A DNA stretch of 64,000 bases from NCBI GenBank assembly GCA_017620025.1, contig JAFZRF010000043.1:1-64000 (forward strand), read 5' to 3'. The notes below the pieces were generated by a model. It was not told the origin of the DNA, made no database searches, and was given only the letters and a program-made list of their open reading frames with translations. Position numbers and translations under genes: made by a program. The stretch is from Ruminococcus sp. GTDB lineage: Bacteria > Bacillota > Clostridia > Oscillospirales > Ruminococcaceae. The first letter of the stretch is position 1. Each line of letters begins with the position of its first letter. Shown here piece by piece: positions 1 to 7,737 of this stretch.

Positions 1-1
1 C

Positions 2-226
2 GGTGTTACTACCGACAGCAATACTGTTACTATGGTGGATGATATGATTGTTACTACTACGGCAACACTGGTTACAACAGCAGACGTAACCACTGTTACA
101 ACAGCAGCTACAACAGTTCAGACAGATGCTCCCAAGACCGGCGTAAACGGCGTTGGCCTGCCGGTTGCACTCCTTGCGATGGCATTCGGCACTGCATTTG
201 CAGTAAGAAAGAAGAAAGAAAACTGA
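2..226 (+). CDS. C-terminal part of a Thr-rich cell-wall-anchored surface protein (5' end outside window)
   Basis: The reading frame is open to the left edge, so only the last 74 residues are seen. They consist of a Thr/Val-rich low-complexity stretch followed by a classical Gram-positive sorting signal: an APKTG motif (a variant of LPXTG), a hydrophobic segment of about 18 residues, and a basic RKKKEN tail. A sortase would be expected to cut between T and G and attach the protein to peptidoglycan. The Thr-rich part is probably an extended, possibly glycosylated linker separating an unseen exported domain from the wall. A terminator follows directly, so this is the last gene of its transcript. 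Nothing can be said of the N-terminal domain. Confidence 0.8.
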   Translation, partial: GVTTDSNTVTMVDDMIVTTTATLVTTADVTTVTTAATTVQTDAPKTGVNGVGLPVALLAMAFGTAFAVRKKKEN

Positions 227-239
227 TATCTCTGACTGA

Positions 240-270
240 GGGCTCGCACAAGGCTGTGTGAGCCCTTTTT
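240..270 (+). terminator. Rho-independent terminator after the surface protein gene
   Basis: An 11-bp stem (gggctcgcaca pairing with tgtgtgagccc, one G-U pair) with a 4-nt loop, followed by a run of T at 266-270. It sits 14 nt after the stop codon. Confidence 0.9.
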
Positions 271-274
271 CTGT

Positions 275-303
275 TTGACAATTCGACTGTTATAGAGTAT
301 AAT
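275..303 (+). promoter_or_regulatory. Consensus sigma-A promoter for the acetyltransferase/lipoprotein/GH16 gene cluster
   Basis: TTGACA at 275-280 and TATAAT at 298-303, separated by exactly 17 bp. Both boxes match the consensus perfectly. The start would be near 310, giving a leader of about 25 nt before the ATG at 335, which has a GGAGG site upstream. It lies just after the preceding terminator, so it probably starts the transcript running to 3405. Confidence 0.88.
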
Positions 304-334
304 CATATTAATATATAATTCCGGAGGTTAAACC

Positions 335-751
335 ATGAATGGATTAATAATAAAATATAACGAACTCACAGCCGAACAATTCATCCTGTTATGGGAATCC
401 GTCTGGGGAAAAGGCCCTTCGCCTGAGCAGACAGAGCTTGCAATGAAGAACACCCTTTTCCGTCTCTCTGTTTGGGATAACGACAGGATCGTCGGCATGG
501 CAAGAATGATAGGTGATATGGGCCTCTGCTACTATATAAAGGATGTTGTCGTCATTCCGGAGTACCAGCATAAGGATGTGGGCAAAATGATGATAAATGA
601 ACTGCTGAAATTCATCAATGATAACGGAGTCAGCGGTACTGACATCTTCGTTGAACTTTGTGCTATGCCCGATAAGATAGGCTTCTATGAAAAATTCGGA
701 TTCTCTTCAAACGAAGCACAGCGACTGAGGATAATGTACCGTGTGGAATGA
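335..751 (+). CDS. GNAT family N-acetyltransferase
   Basis: A 138-residue protein of the single-domain GCN5-related acetyltransferase type, which moves an acetyl group from acetyl-CoA to an amine. The acetyl-CoA pyrophosphate loop is recognisable as VVVIPEYQHKDVGKMM (motif A, Q-x-x-x-V-G in place of the usual Q/R-x-x-G-x-G), followed by the expected helix and a C-terminal YEKFGF stretch (motif B). Length is normal for the family. The start has a GGAGG site 8 nt upstream and a consensus promoter before it. It ends 13 nt before a lipoprotein gene and is probably co-transcribed with it. The substrate cannot be inferred. Confidence 0.85.
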   Translation: MNGLIIKYNELTAEQFILLWESVWGKGPSPEQTELAMKNTLFRLSVWDNDRIVGMARMIGDMGLCYYIKDVVVIPEYQHKDVGKMMINELLKFINDNGVSGTDIFVELCAMPDKIGFYEKFGFSSNEAQRLRIMYRVE

Positions 752-764
752 TAGGAGTATAGCA

Positions 765-1451
765 ATGAAACGTATTATATCCCTGTGTTTTGCAGCACTG
801 CTTCTTACGTCATGCGGTCCGGCAGCTGCACCTTTTTCATCTGAGAATGAAACGCCGCCGGAGTATGACAGCTATATCATTTTTCATGCAGAAGATGTGT
901 CTCTGTCAGATCTTGATGATATTGCACAGATACTTGATTACCGTGCAAGATCATACGGCTCTGAAATACAGGATAAATTCACCATTGACCGTGATAACTT
1001 CGATATCCGTATGGATCTGGTAAATGAAAACGGCTGGGCTGAGGTATTCCTGTCAGAAGCCGTTGTGCCGAATATTGTGGCATTCAGAAAAGGTACGGAT
1101 CCTTCTTCGGAGGCTCTTCTCGGCAGCTCTGATATTGCGTCTGTCAGCACTACATATATTGATATAGGTGCAGGAGATACGGAAGCTGCTGTTGCCATTG
1201 AATTTAGTGATCCTGCTGCGGAGAAGTTTGAGGAGATAACAGGCGAGCTTGCCGGTACTGATATCTCGTTATCTGTGTGGCTCGATGACGAGATGCTGTG
1301 TGCTCCTATGATCAGCGCTCCTATCGTGGATGGCAATGCCATACTGACGGGAAATTTCACAGAGGAATCAGCTAACGAGCTCAGCCGTAAAATGACTATA
1401 GGTGAGCTGCCGTACAAGGTTACTGTAGTAAGCAGTGATCTTGCCGGATAA
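765..1451 (+). CDS. Lipoprotein resembling the free-standing P1 head domain of SecD
   Basis: A 228-residue exported lipoprotein: basic start, hydrophobic core and lipobox LLTSC with C17 as lipidated cysteine. The C-terminal half (about 125-225) closely follows the pattern of the SecD P1 head subdomain: a strand ending in AVAIEFSDPAAEKFEEIT, then LDDEMLCAPMISAPI, NAILTGNFTEESANELS and a closing GELPYKV. None of the six SecD membrane helices is present, so it cannot be a full translocase subunit. ATG 765 is preferred over an in-frame ATG at 741 because a TAGGAG site precedes it and the signal peptide then starts correctly. It lies between two GNAT genes, 9 nt before the second. The relation to SecD is inferred from motif spacing; the role is unknown. 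Confidence 0.7.
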   Translation: MKRIISLCFAALLLTSCGPAAAPFSSENETPPEYDSYIIFHAEDVSLSDLDDIAQILDYRARSYGSEIQDKFTIDRDNFDIRMDLVNENGWAEVFLSEAVVPNIVAFRKGTDPSSEALLGSSDIASVSTTYIDIGAGDTEAAVAIEFSDPAAEKFEEITGELAGTDISLSVWLDDEMLCAPMISAPIVDGNAILTGNFTEESANELSRKMTIGELPYKVTVVSSDLAG

Positions 1452-1460
1452 GGAGGAACT

Positions 1461-1967
1461 ATGGAGATTCGATTTATTACACCGGACGACTCTCCGGAAG
1501 AGATCAGCAATATCTACGAACAAAGCTGGAAATACGCCTATAAAGACATTATACCGCAGGATTATCTTGACAGCATACCGAAAGGAAAATGGGCTGCCAA
1601 AATCAGGAGCGGCCGGATGCAGAATCTTGTTATAGAGAAGGACGGTAAACTGATCGGTACTTCCGGTTTCTGCCCTTCAAGGTGGGAGAAGTTCAGCGGA
1701 TACGGCGAGATAGTTTCCATATATCTGTTGCCTGAGTATATGGGGATGGGCTACGGAAAACAGCTTATCAGGCGCGGTGTATCAGAGCTTGCAAGGCTTG
1801 GTTTCAGTGATATACTGCTGTGGGTACTCGAGGATAATGCACGTGCAAGAAGCTTCTACGAAAGAAACGGATTCACCTGCAGCGGCGAGTATCTTGAAGA
1901 CGAGATAGGCGGCAAAAAGCTTAGAGAAGTTATGTACACCATACATACCGATTTAAACGGAGAGTGA
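1461..1967 (+). CDS. GNAT family N-acetyltransferase
   Basis: A 168-residue GCN5-related acetyltransferase. Motif A is clear: IYLLPEYMGMGYGKQLI contains the acetyl-CoA binding G-x-G-x-G/A loop, and the motif B region reads LWVLEDNARARSFYERNGF, the usual pattern in RimI/PaiA-like enzymes. An AAGGAGG site lies 6 nt before the ATG. The stop codon is 4 nt before the GH16 gene, so the genes are probably translated from one message. It is not closely similar to the acetyltransferase at 335-751. The acceptor is unknown; small polyamines or protein N-termini are typical for relatives. Confidence 0.87.
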   Translation: MEIRFITPDDSPEEISNIYEQSWKYAYKDIIPQDYLDSIPKGKWAAKIRSGRMQNLVIEKDGKLIGTSGFCPSRWEKFSGYGEIVSIYLLPEYMGMGYGKQLIRRGVSELARLGFSDILLWVLEDNARARSFYERNGFTCSGEYLEDEIGGKKLREVMYTIHTDLNGE

Positions 1968-1971
1968 TAGA

Positions 1972-3405
1972 ATGAACAGCAAAAAGGCTTTATCAGCAGC
2001 TCTTTCAGCACTTATAACTGTATCAGCAGCTTCAGCGATACAGGGCTTGACAGCTATAGATATGGATTATAACGGCGACAGCATCGTTGACACATTCGAT
2101 CTTGTAAAAGCTCGCAGTACAGCAAATCAGGCAGACCTCGAAAGGCTCAGCGACTTTCTCCTCGGAAAGCCTGTTAGTGCTCCGGAAACGCCAAAAGAGG
2201 GATATACTCTTATATGGAGCGACGAATTTGATGGTACAGCTCTGAATATGGATAACTGGTCATTTGAGCTCGGCAACTGGAAGACAGATGACAAGGGCAA
2301 TTATGTTACAAACGGCTGGGGCAATAATGAGCAGGAATTCTATACAGATTCCAATTCAACAGTAAATAACGGTGTACTCACTATCGCTGCCCGCAAAGAG
2401 AACTACACAGATCCTGTACAGGGAAGCTATGAGTATACGTCTGCCCGCCTCAGCTCTCAGTACAAATTCTCTACCTGCGGCGGACGCATAGAGGTCAGAG
2501 CACGCTGCGATTCGGGAAAATCTCTCTGGCCGGCGATATGGATGCTTCCCGAGGACAGTGTCTATGGCGGCTGGGCTGCATCCGGTGAGATCGATATCAT
2601 GGAAGGCTGGGGAAGCACTCCGGAGAAAATATGCGGCACGATACATTTCGGCGATGTCTGGCCGGGGAATACCTACCTGACCAACGACTATATATTCCCG
2701 GCGGGAGACTCGACCGGGAACTGGCATACCTACAGCGTAGAATGGGACAGCAATGAGATGCGCTGGTATGTTGACGATACGCTGTACAGTACTCAGTCCG
2801 AATGGTATTCAGTCAACCGTGCATATCCTGCACCTTTTGATCAGAACTTCTATATTCTGCTTAATCTTGCAGTAGGCGGACATTTTGACGGCATAGACGG
2901 CATCTATGCAGAACCGGCGACTTTTGCCGACGGAGAGAAGCATTTTGACATTGATTATGTCAGAGTATACAGGAAGGACGGAAGTGAATTCACTCCCACA
3001 GCACAGACTTCTGCTGCACTTTCACTCTATCGTGAGGGCGCAGAGGCCGGACTTACAAATAAGGACGGATGCACTGAGGTACATATAACCTCCGTCGGAG
3101 AACTGCCGTACAGCGTCATGGGACTTCTTGAAAACTGTTCTGTAAAGGCAGGCGAGAAACACACGCTTTCGTTCTCAGCAAGCTCAACGATGACACGCCA
3201 GATAGAGGTCACAGTCGAGGACTCTTCCTATACGCGTTATATCAGTAAGGTCATAGATATCGATACTGAATCACATGATTTCTCTTTCGATGTTGACTTT
3301 GCCGCAGATATGAATGTTGATATCAAGTTCCTGATGGGAAATACAGGAGAACCGCTCCCATCGGGTGAGCATGATATTGTTATTAGCAAAATATTATGGA
3401 AATAA
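1972..3405 (+). CDS. Secreted GH16 beta-glucanase with N-terminal half dockerin and C-terminal carbohydrate-binding-like module
   Basis: A 477-residue exported endo-beta-glucanase (laminarinase/lichenase type). Residues 1-25 form a signal peptide. Residues 30-66 hold one dockerin-type calcium loop with ligands D32, N34, D36, D40 and D43, but no second loop, only a helix-like stretch. The GH16 domain covers about 75-335; the retaining active site is EIDIME, with E206 nucleophile, D208 and E211 acid/base. Residues about 345-477 form a beta-rich module like CBM4/9-type carbohydrate-binding domains. It would cut beta-1,3 or mixed beta-1,3/1,4-glucans outside the cell. An N-terminal single-repeat dockerin is unusual, since cellulosomal dockerins are normally C-terminal and duplicated. 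Confidence 0.9.
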   Translation: MNSKKALSAALSALITVSAASAIQGLTAIDMDYNGDSIVDTFDLVKARSTANQADLERLSDFLLGKPVSAPETPKEGYTLIWSDEFDGTALNMDNWSFELGNWKTDDKGNYVTNGWGNNEQEFYTDSNSTVNNGVLTIAARKENYTDPVQGSYEYTSARLSSQYKFSTCGGRIEVRARCDSGKSLWPAIWMLPEDSVYGGWAASGEIDIMEGWGSTPEKICGTIHFGDVWPGNTYLTNDYIFPAGDSTGNWHTYSVEWDSNEMRWYVDDTLYSTQSEWYSVNRAYPAPFDQNFYILLNLAVGGHFDGIDGIYAEPATFADGEKHFDIDYVRVYRKDGSEFTPTAQTSAALSLYREGAEAGLTNKDGCTEVHITSVGELPYSVMGLLENCSVKAGEKHTLSFSASSTMTRQIEVTVEDSSYTRYISKVIDIDTESHDFSFDVDFAADMNVDIKFLMGNTGEPLPSGEHDIVISKILWK

Positions 3406-3418
3406 ATAACTTTTGCTA

Positions 3419-3447
3419 TTGACTTTTGTGCAAAATCGGAGTAAAAT
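3419..3447 (+). promoter_or_regulatory. Sigma-A type promoter for the nitroreductase gene
   Basis: TTGACT at 3419-3424, a 17-bp spacer, TAAAAT at 3442-3447. The start would be near 3454, giving a leader of about 88 nt to the ATG at 3542, which is preceded by AAGGAG. Confidence 0.75.
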
Positions 3448-3541
3448 ATATATAGACGGTCTATCGTGCCTGTCCTGTGCCATATTTACAGTGACAGTAA
3501 GTGCGATATAGAACAGGCCTCTTTTATAAAGGAGAAATCCA

Positions 3542-4069
3542 ATGGATGAATTAATGAAGATCATCAGGGAGCGGCGCAGTATCCGCAGCTTCAAACCTGA
3601 TCCGGTTCCTAAGGAGCATCTCGGAAAGATCGCAGAGGCAGGGCTGTATGCAGCTTCCGGAAGAGGAAGACAAGCTCCTAAGATAATTGTTGTGACGGAC
3701 AAGGAACTCAGAGACCGGATCTCTGATGTAAACAGGAGCATAGGCGGCTGGGAGGAAGGATTCGATCCCTTCTACGGAGCACCGGCGATCCTTGCGGTCA
3801 TCGTTCCGAAGGATATTCCGACCGGTATCTATGACGGTTCTCTGACGCTCGGCAATATGATGCTTGAAGCCCGGGCGCTCGGCCTCGGAAGCATCTGGAT
3901 ACACAGGGCAAAGGAGGAATTTGAGGGCGAACTCGGAGAAGAGCTTCTGAAAAGAGCCGGGATCGAAGGTGAGTATATCGGCATCGGTCATCTTGCCGTC
4001 GGATATCAGGCTTGCGAGGACCCTGCAATACCGGAAAGGCTTCCGGACAGAGTATATTATATTGAATAA
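3542..4069 (+). CDS. Nitroreductase family FMN oxidoreductase
   Basis: A 175-residue flavin-dependent oxidoreductase of the nitroreductase superfamily. The N-terminus MKIIRERRSIRSFKPDPVP is the hallmark FMN phosphate-binding region (RRSxRxF), followed by the usual hydrophobic helix AEAGLYAASGRGRQAP. The C-terminal IGIGHLAVGY matches the family's closing flavin contact. Such proteins work as homodimers and use NAD(P)H to reduce nitro compounds, quinones or other acceptors; the natural substrate here is unknown. It is soluble and cytoplasmic. It has its own promoter and stands alone before a 315-bp gap. Confidence 0.88.
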   Translation: MDELMKIIRERRSIRSFKPDPVPKEHLGKIAEAGLYAASGRGRQAPKIIVVTDKELRDRISDVNRSIGGWEEGFDPFYGAPAILAVIVPKDIPTGIYDGSLTLGNMMLEARALGLGSIWIHRAKEEFEGELGEELLKRAGIEGEYIGIGHLAVGYQACEDPAIPERLPDRVYYIE

Positions 4070-4384
4070 TAATATTAACGGTTAATTGTCAGCACAATAG
4101 TGCAAGTGCTATAAATATTTATCAATTGTAAGTAAATATTTTCTTCAAATTACACACCAATTCTGCATTTTGTGAGTTGAAAGAGAAAAGATGTCAGAGT
4201 TATAATGTATTAGTTAAGGTATTGAAAATACTATTTCATGTTTTCGTATGATAATGGTCTGATTTTATATCTCTGTTTCAGGTGTAACTTTATTGCTCTT
4301 CTTTGCGGAGGCATACACTTATAAACAGCTTCCGATCCCACAAAGAGGTCGCAGAATAATTCAGGAATGGAAAGGAGTGGTCAG
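4070..4384 (+). promoter_or_regulatory. 315-bp intergenic region with promoter and a structured leader hairpin
   Basis: A promoter is visible as TTGAAA (4177-4182), an 18-bp spacer and TATAAT (4201-4206), giving a leader of about 170 nt. In the leader, 4301-4345 can fold into a two-part stem: CTTTG (4301-4305) with CAAAG (4341-4345), and CGGAGGC (4306-4312) with GCTTCCG (4328-4334), separated by a 6-nt bulge. The GGAG inside this stem is not followed by a usable start codon. I see no open reading frame and no riboswitch that I recognise. Confidence 0.6.
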
Positions 4385-5074
4385 ATGACATACGAATTTA
4401 TGTATAATATCGCAATGGATCTTGTAAATCAGAGAATGGGGAACGGAGAGCCCGTGACTCCGAATGATACGGTATGCGTTATATTCACAAAAGCTGCAAA
4501 GATCTATACCGGTATGAGTTATGTGGAAACTTACGGAGATCCGGCTAATCCGACACACGCCGAAGTTGATGCTCTCAAGGGAATGCATGAATACCATGAA
4601 ACTGCCATTGAAGCAATAATGCTTGTTCTGGTTAGCACAAGAGGTCTTATCCTTCCCTGTAACAGCTGCCTTGAACGTATCATAGCCATGGACAAGTCCA
4701 ATGCTGAGGCAAGCATCGTAGTAAGTGACAGACTTATACGGATCGATGAAGTTGCAAAGTTTGCCGCACCTCAGGTTCAGGTCAACGTACCGCCGCCTCC
4801 TGTCCAGGATTATGCTTCTCCGATGCAGGGCAATGCTCCTATGATTCCGCCTCCTGCGGCTTCACCCGGAAACAACAGTGCAATGATCCCGGATCTCGGC
4901 AATGAAATGCCTTACGCCACTGAGCGGACATACAGTAATCCGACAGAGCGAGCAAGCGGCAGTCTTCTCAAGCAAAGGGTGAACAGCCTGATGAGCGTTG
5001 CTGATGATGACGATGATACTGTTGAAGAAACCAAGAAGGGAAAAGGATTGTTCGGCGGCCTTTTCAAACGCTGA
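4385..5074 (+). CDS. Cytidine-deaminase-fold protein with long Pro-rich tail
   Basis: A 229-residue protein. Residues 1-125 look like a zinc-dependent cytidine deaminase: CVIFTKAAKIYTG matches the N-terminal strand, H58-A59-E60 supplies one zinc ligand and the proton-shuttling glutamate, and P91-C-x-x-C95 supplies the two cysteine ligands, so all catalytic residues are present. Residues about 130-200 are rich in Pro, Gln, Asn and Met and look disordered; then comes an acidic run and a C-terminus KKGKGLFGGLFKR that could be a membrane- or protein-binding peptide. ATG 4385 is chosen over 4367 because AAAGGAG lies 8 nt before it. It stands directly before a Cache-GGDEF gene. Nucleoside, nucleotide and RNA substrates all remain possible. 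Confidence 0.65.
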   Translation: MTYEFMYNIAMDLVNQRMGNGEPVTPNDTVCVIFTKAAKIYTGMSYVETYGDPANPTHAEVDALKGMHEYHETAIEAIMLVLVSTRGLILPCNSCLERIIAMDKSNAEASIVVSDRLIRIDEVAKFAAPQVQVNVPPPPVQDYASPMQGNAPMIPPPAASPGNNSAMIPDLGNEMPYATERTYSNPTERASGSLLKQRVNSLMSVADDDDDTVEETKKGKGLFGGLFKR

Positions 5075-5085
5075 TAAAGTAAATG

Positions 5086-5103
5086 AGCGGTCACCCCGCC
5101 GCT
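5086..5103 (+). promoter_or_regulatory. Small hairpin upstream of the Cache-GGDEF gene
   Basis: AGCGG (5086-5090) pairs with CCGCT (5099-5103), ending 1 nt before the AAAGGA ribosome site of the next gene. No T-run follows, so it is more likely to affect translation or message stability than to terminate. Confidence 0.35.
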
Positions 5104-5119
5104 GAAAGGAATTGAGAAA

Positions 5120-6655
5120 ATGAAAGACAAGAAAATATCAACGATAAATCTGCTGCTGATCATTCAGCTCCTTATCATGGTTATACTGTTCTTCCTTATT
5201 ACACTTACTATCAGCCGAAGCACCAAGAAGAACGCGATCGATCACATGACAACGATCACCGATGAAAGAGCGCATATCATAGATGACTATGTAGCGAATG
5301 CAGAGAAGACACTGACCTATTACAGCAAGGCAGGACAGATCACAGACCTTCTTGCAGATCCCACCAATGCAAAGGCTCAGGCAGCAGCACAGAAGTATAC
5401 AGAAGAATTCTCCAAGTCTGTTCCGAACCTTGAAGGTATCTATGTAAGTGAATGGAACACACACGTTCTTGCGCATACCAACCCGAATGTAGTTGATATG
5501 ATCACAAGACCTGTCAAGTCCGAGGAAGAGGGCGGAGACGCTTACCTCAGAGAGCTTCAGGATGCGCTAAAGGCAGCAGGCGACGGAGTATATGATGTAG
5601 GTATCATCATCTCACCTGCATCCGGTGCTCAGGTCGTATCTATGTACAAGGCAATTTATGATGAATCCGGAGAGCCCATAGGTCTTGTCGGACTCGGAAC
5701 ATATACAGATCAGCTCGTTGAGACACTTGATAATATGCCTATCAGAGGAATCAAGAATTCTACCTACAGCATGGTAAACGTTGCTGATAACAAGTATATC
5801 TTCAATGTTGACAAGAGCAAGATCACACAGCAGACTGAGAACGAGCAGCTTATAGATCTCTGCAACAAGTACAAGGGCTCAACTACAGAGGATACAGGTT
5901 ATTTCGAGTACAAGGAAGACGGCGAGAAGAAGGTTTCTATCTACTCTTATATGGCAGATCACGGCTGGCTCCTTATGATCGATGATTCAACCGAAGAGGT
6001 ATTCTCTCTCACAAGGAATATGAGAATCTATCTCAGTATCTTCGGACTTTCAGTTCTCGGACTTATGCTCCTGTTCCACTTCATCAACAAGAAGCAGCAG
6101 GCTACAGCTGAGCGTCTGAGCAATCAGGTTGAGAAGAACGAGAAGACAAAGGAATCTCTTACAAAGGCTGTATTCAAGGACGTTCTCACAGATGTAAACA
6201 ACCGTGTAGCGTTCTCGATGGATATGGACAAGACTTTCATCAGCACAGAGAGACCCTGCTACTTTGCAATGTTCAATATCGCAGGCTTCAGCGCTATCAA
6301 TACAAAGTACGGAAACGATGCCGGTGATGCAGTTCTGGTATCCACTGTTGATATCCTGAAGAGATTCTTTAAGAAGGGTACAGTTTACCGTACCGGTTCG
6401 GACGAGTTCATCGTGGCAATTCCCGCAGACGGCGAGCCTGATGCAAACAACCGTATGATAAACAACGTGAATACAGTTCTCGTAAATCTTTCTAAGCCGC
6501 ATCAGACACCTAACGGCTATGTAAGTGCTACCTACAAATCTGCACTTGTGAGAATGACATCCTCTGTTGATACATCTATCATTACAGTGCTCAAGGATCT
6601 CACAAACCGCAATAATCCTACACCTGACAACGTTAAGTTCGTTGATCTCGGCTGA
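5120..6655 (+). CDS. Membrane sensor with extracellular Cache domain and degenerate GGDEF domain
   Basis: A 511-residue protein with two membrane helices (about 9-31 and 302-322) flanking an extracytoplasmic region of about 270 residues with the features of a dCache ligand-binding domain. A short coiled coil leads into a GGDEF-like domain (about 355-511) starting at VFKDVLTDVNNRVAF. The signature is GSDEF rather than GGDEF, and the usual RxxD inhibitory site upstream is absent (RFFK instead). The second glycine change and weak flanking motifs suggest it may bind nucleotide or act as a scaffold rather than make c-di-GMP, though some GSDEF proteins are active. Upstream is the deaminase-fold gene, and a bidirectional terminator follows. 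Confidence 0.82.
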   Translation: MKDKKISTINLLLIIQLLIMVILFFLITLTISRSTKKNAIDHMTTITDERAHIIDDYVANAEKTLTYYSKAGQITDLLADPTNAKAQAAAQKYTEEFSKSVPNLEGIYVSEWNTHVLAHTNPNVVDMITRPVKSEEEGGDAYLRELQDALKAAGDGVYDVGIIISPASGAQVVSMYKAIYDESGEPIGLVGLGTYTDQLVETLDNMPIRGIKNSTYSMVNVADNKYIFNVDKSKITQQTENEQLIDLCNKYKGSTTEDTGYFEYKEDGEKKVSIYSYMADHGWLLMIDDSTEEVFSLTRNMRIYLSIFGLSVLGLMLLFHFINKKQQATAERLSNQVEKNEKTKESLTKAVFKDVLTDVNNRVAFSMDMDKTFISTERPCYFAMFNIAGFSAINTKYGNDAGDAVLVSTVDILKRFFKKGTVYRTGSDEFIVAIPADGEPDANNRMINNVNTVLVNLSKPHQTPNGYVSATYKSALVRMTSSVDTSIITVLKDLTNRNNPTPDNVKFVDLG

Positions 6656-6671
6656 TATACCGATAATAAAC

Positions 6672-6702
6672 AGCGCTCCCGACCGCTTTGGCCGGGAGCG
6701 CT
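6672..6702. terminator. Bidirectional terminator between convergent genes
   Basis: A perfect 10-bp stem, AGCGCTCCCG (6672-6681) with CGGGAGCGCT (6693-6702), lies between the plus-strand GGDEF gene and the minus-strand patatin gene. T-rich sequence follows on the plus side and the A-rich left flank becomes T-rich on the minus side, so it can serve both. Confidence 0.85.
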
Positions 6703-6711
6703 TTATCATTA

Positions 6712-7578
6712 TTACTCCTGTTCATCTGTTACAATGCCGAGGAAGTCCTTAAGCTCCTCAAGACATTTCTTTGCTGTCATTCTGCCTGTCCTGTATACCT
6801 CAAGAAGAACATCCTGATCATGTTCGATGTGACTTATCGGCAGCGCTGTTTCGGGAGCGATGACGAATGCTCTGCCGTCTGTTTCTGCCTCGCCTACATA
6901 TCTGAGCTGTCTGTTGTAGACCTCAGGACGGTTTAAGCAGGCCTTCACGAGGGCAGGATACTTCTTATACCGCAGTTCAATGAGTTTCTCGGTCTTGCTG
7001 TGCGATTTTGTATAGCTGCGGGGTCTTGTGAGTATAACTACATTCTTCTCATAGCCTGCCGCTTCCATGAACCTGAGAGGGATAGAATCAGAAATACCGC
7101 CGTCAAGGAGCTTTCTGCCCTCATGGCAGACTATCCTTGCCGCAAGAGGCATTGAAGCAGAGGCCCTTATCCATTCAAGGTCACTGTATCCTGCATCATG
7201 ACAGCGGTGATAGACTGCCTTGCCTGTCTCAACGTCTGTACATACAGCAAAGAATTCCATAGGATCATTTTTAAAGGTCTCCGAATCGAACGGATCAAGC
7301 TCATCAGGGATCCTGTGGTAACAGAAATCCGCTCCGAACATATCGCCCGTAGTGAGCAGAGACTTGACGCTGCAATAGCGCTTGTCACGGCAGAACCTTG
7401 TATTGTATCTGATCGCTCTTCCGCGCTGTCTTGACTTGTAGTTGCATCCGAAGCAGGCGCCGGCAGAAACGCCGACAGCTCCGTCAAAATCTATACCGTT
7501 TTCCATAAGAACGTCTAATACTCCGGCGGTGAATAACCCTCGCATTGCGCCGCCTTCAAGAACGAGTCCGTATTTCAT
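6712..7578 (-). CDS. Patatin-like phospholipase/esterase
   Basis: A 288-residue serine hydrolase of the patatin family. The oxyanion loop GGAMRG (9-14), the nucleophile elbow GVSAG with S38, and the aspartate of the dyad in LLDGG (D159) are all present and in the usual order. Relatives hydrolyse phospholipid or other fatty-acyl esters at the inner face of the membrane; no signal peptide is seen. The C-terminal part (about 200-288) follows the pattern of RssA/YjjU-like bacterial patatins. It has its own consensus promoter and a GGAGG site and is monocistronic. The substrate is unknown. Confidence 0.9.
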   Translation of the reverse strand: MKYGLVLEGGAMRGLFTAGVLDVLMENGIDFDGAVGVSAGACFGCNYKSRQRGRAIRYNTRFCRDKRYCSVKSLLTTGDMFGADFCYHRIPDELDPFDSETFKNDPMEFFAVCTDVETGKAVYHRCHDAGYSDLEWIRASASMPLAARIVCHEGRKLLDGGISDSIPLRFMEAAGYEKNVVILTRPRSYTKSHSKTEKLIELRYKKYPALVKACLNRPEVYNRQLRYVGEAETDGRAFVIAPETALPISHIEHDQDVLLEVYRTGRMTAKKCLEELKDFLGIVTDEQE

Positions 7579-7611
7579 GTTTATCCTCCGATCGAAAATG
7601 GGAATATATAA

Positions 7612-7640
7612 ATTATATTTCTTTTTACTGCTGTTGTCAA
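7612..7640 (-). promoter_or_regulatory. Sigma-A promoter for the patatin gene
   Basis: Read on the minus strand: TTGACA (7640-7635), a 17-bp spacer, TATAAT (7617-7612), followed by a short leader and GGAGG before the start at 7578. Confidence 0.87.
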
Positions 7641-7681
7641 GTGCAGCGGAGCGGCTGAATGTGTTACGGGAACGAAATAAT

Positions 7682-7709
7682 ACAGGCTCCTCATTTCAGA
7701 GAAGCCTGT
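7682..7709 (-). terminator. Terminator after acetate kinase
   Basis: On the minus strand, ACAGGCTTCTC pairs with GAGGAGCCTGT (one G-U pair) around a 6-nt loop, followed by ATTATTTC. It lies about 29 nt after the ackA stop codon. Confidence 0.75.
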
Positions 7710-7737
7710 TGATTTTATCGCAATAATATGCTATACT

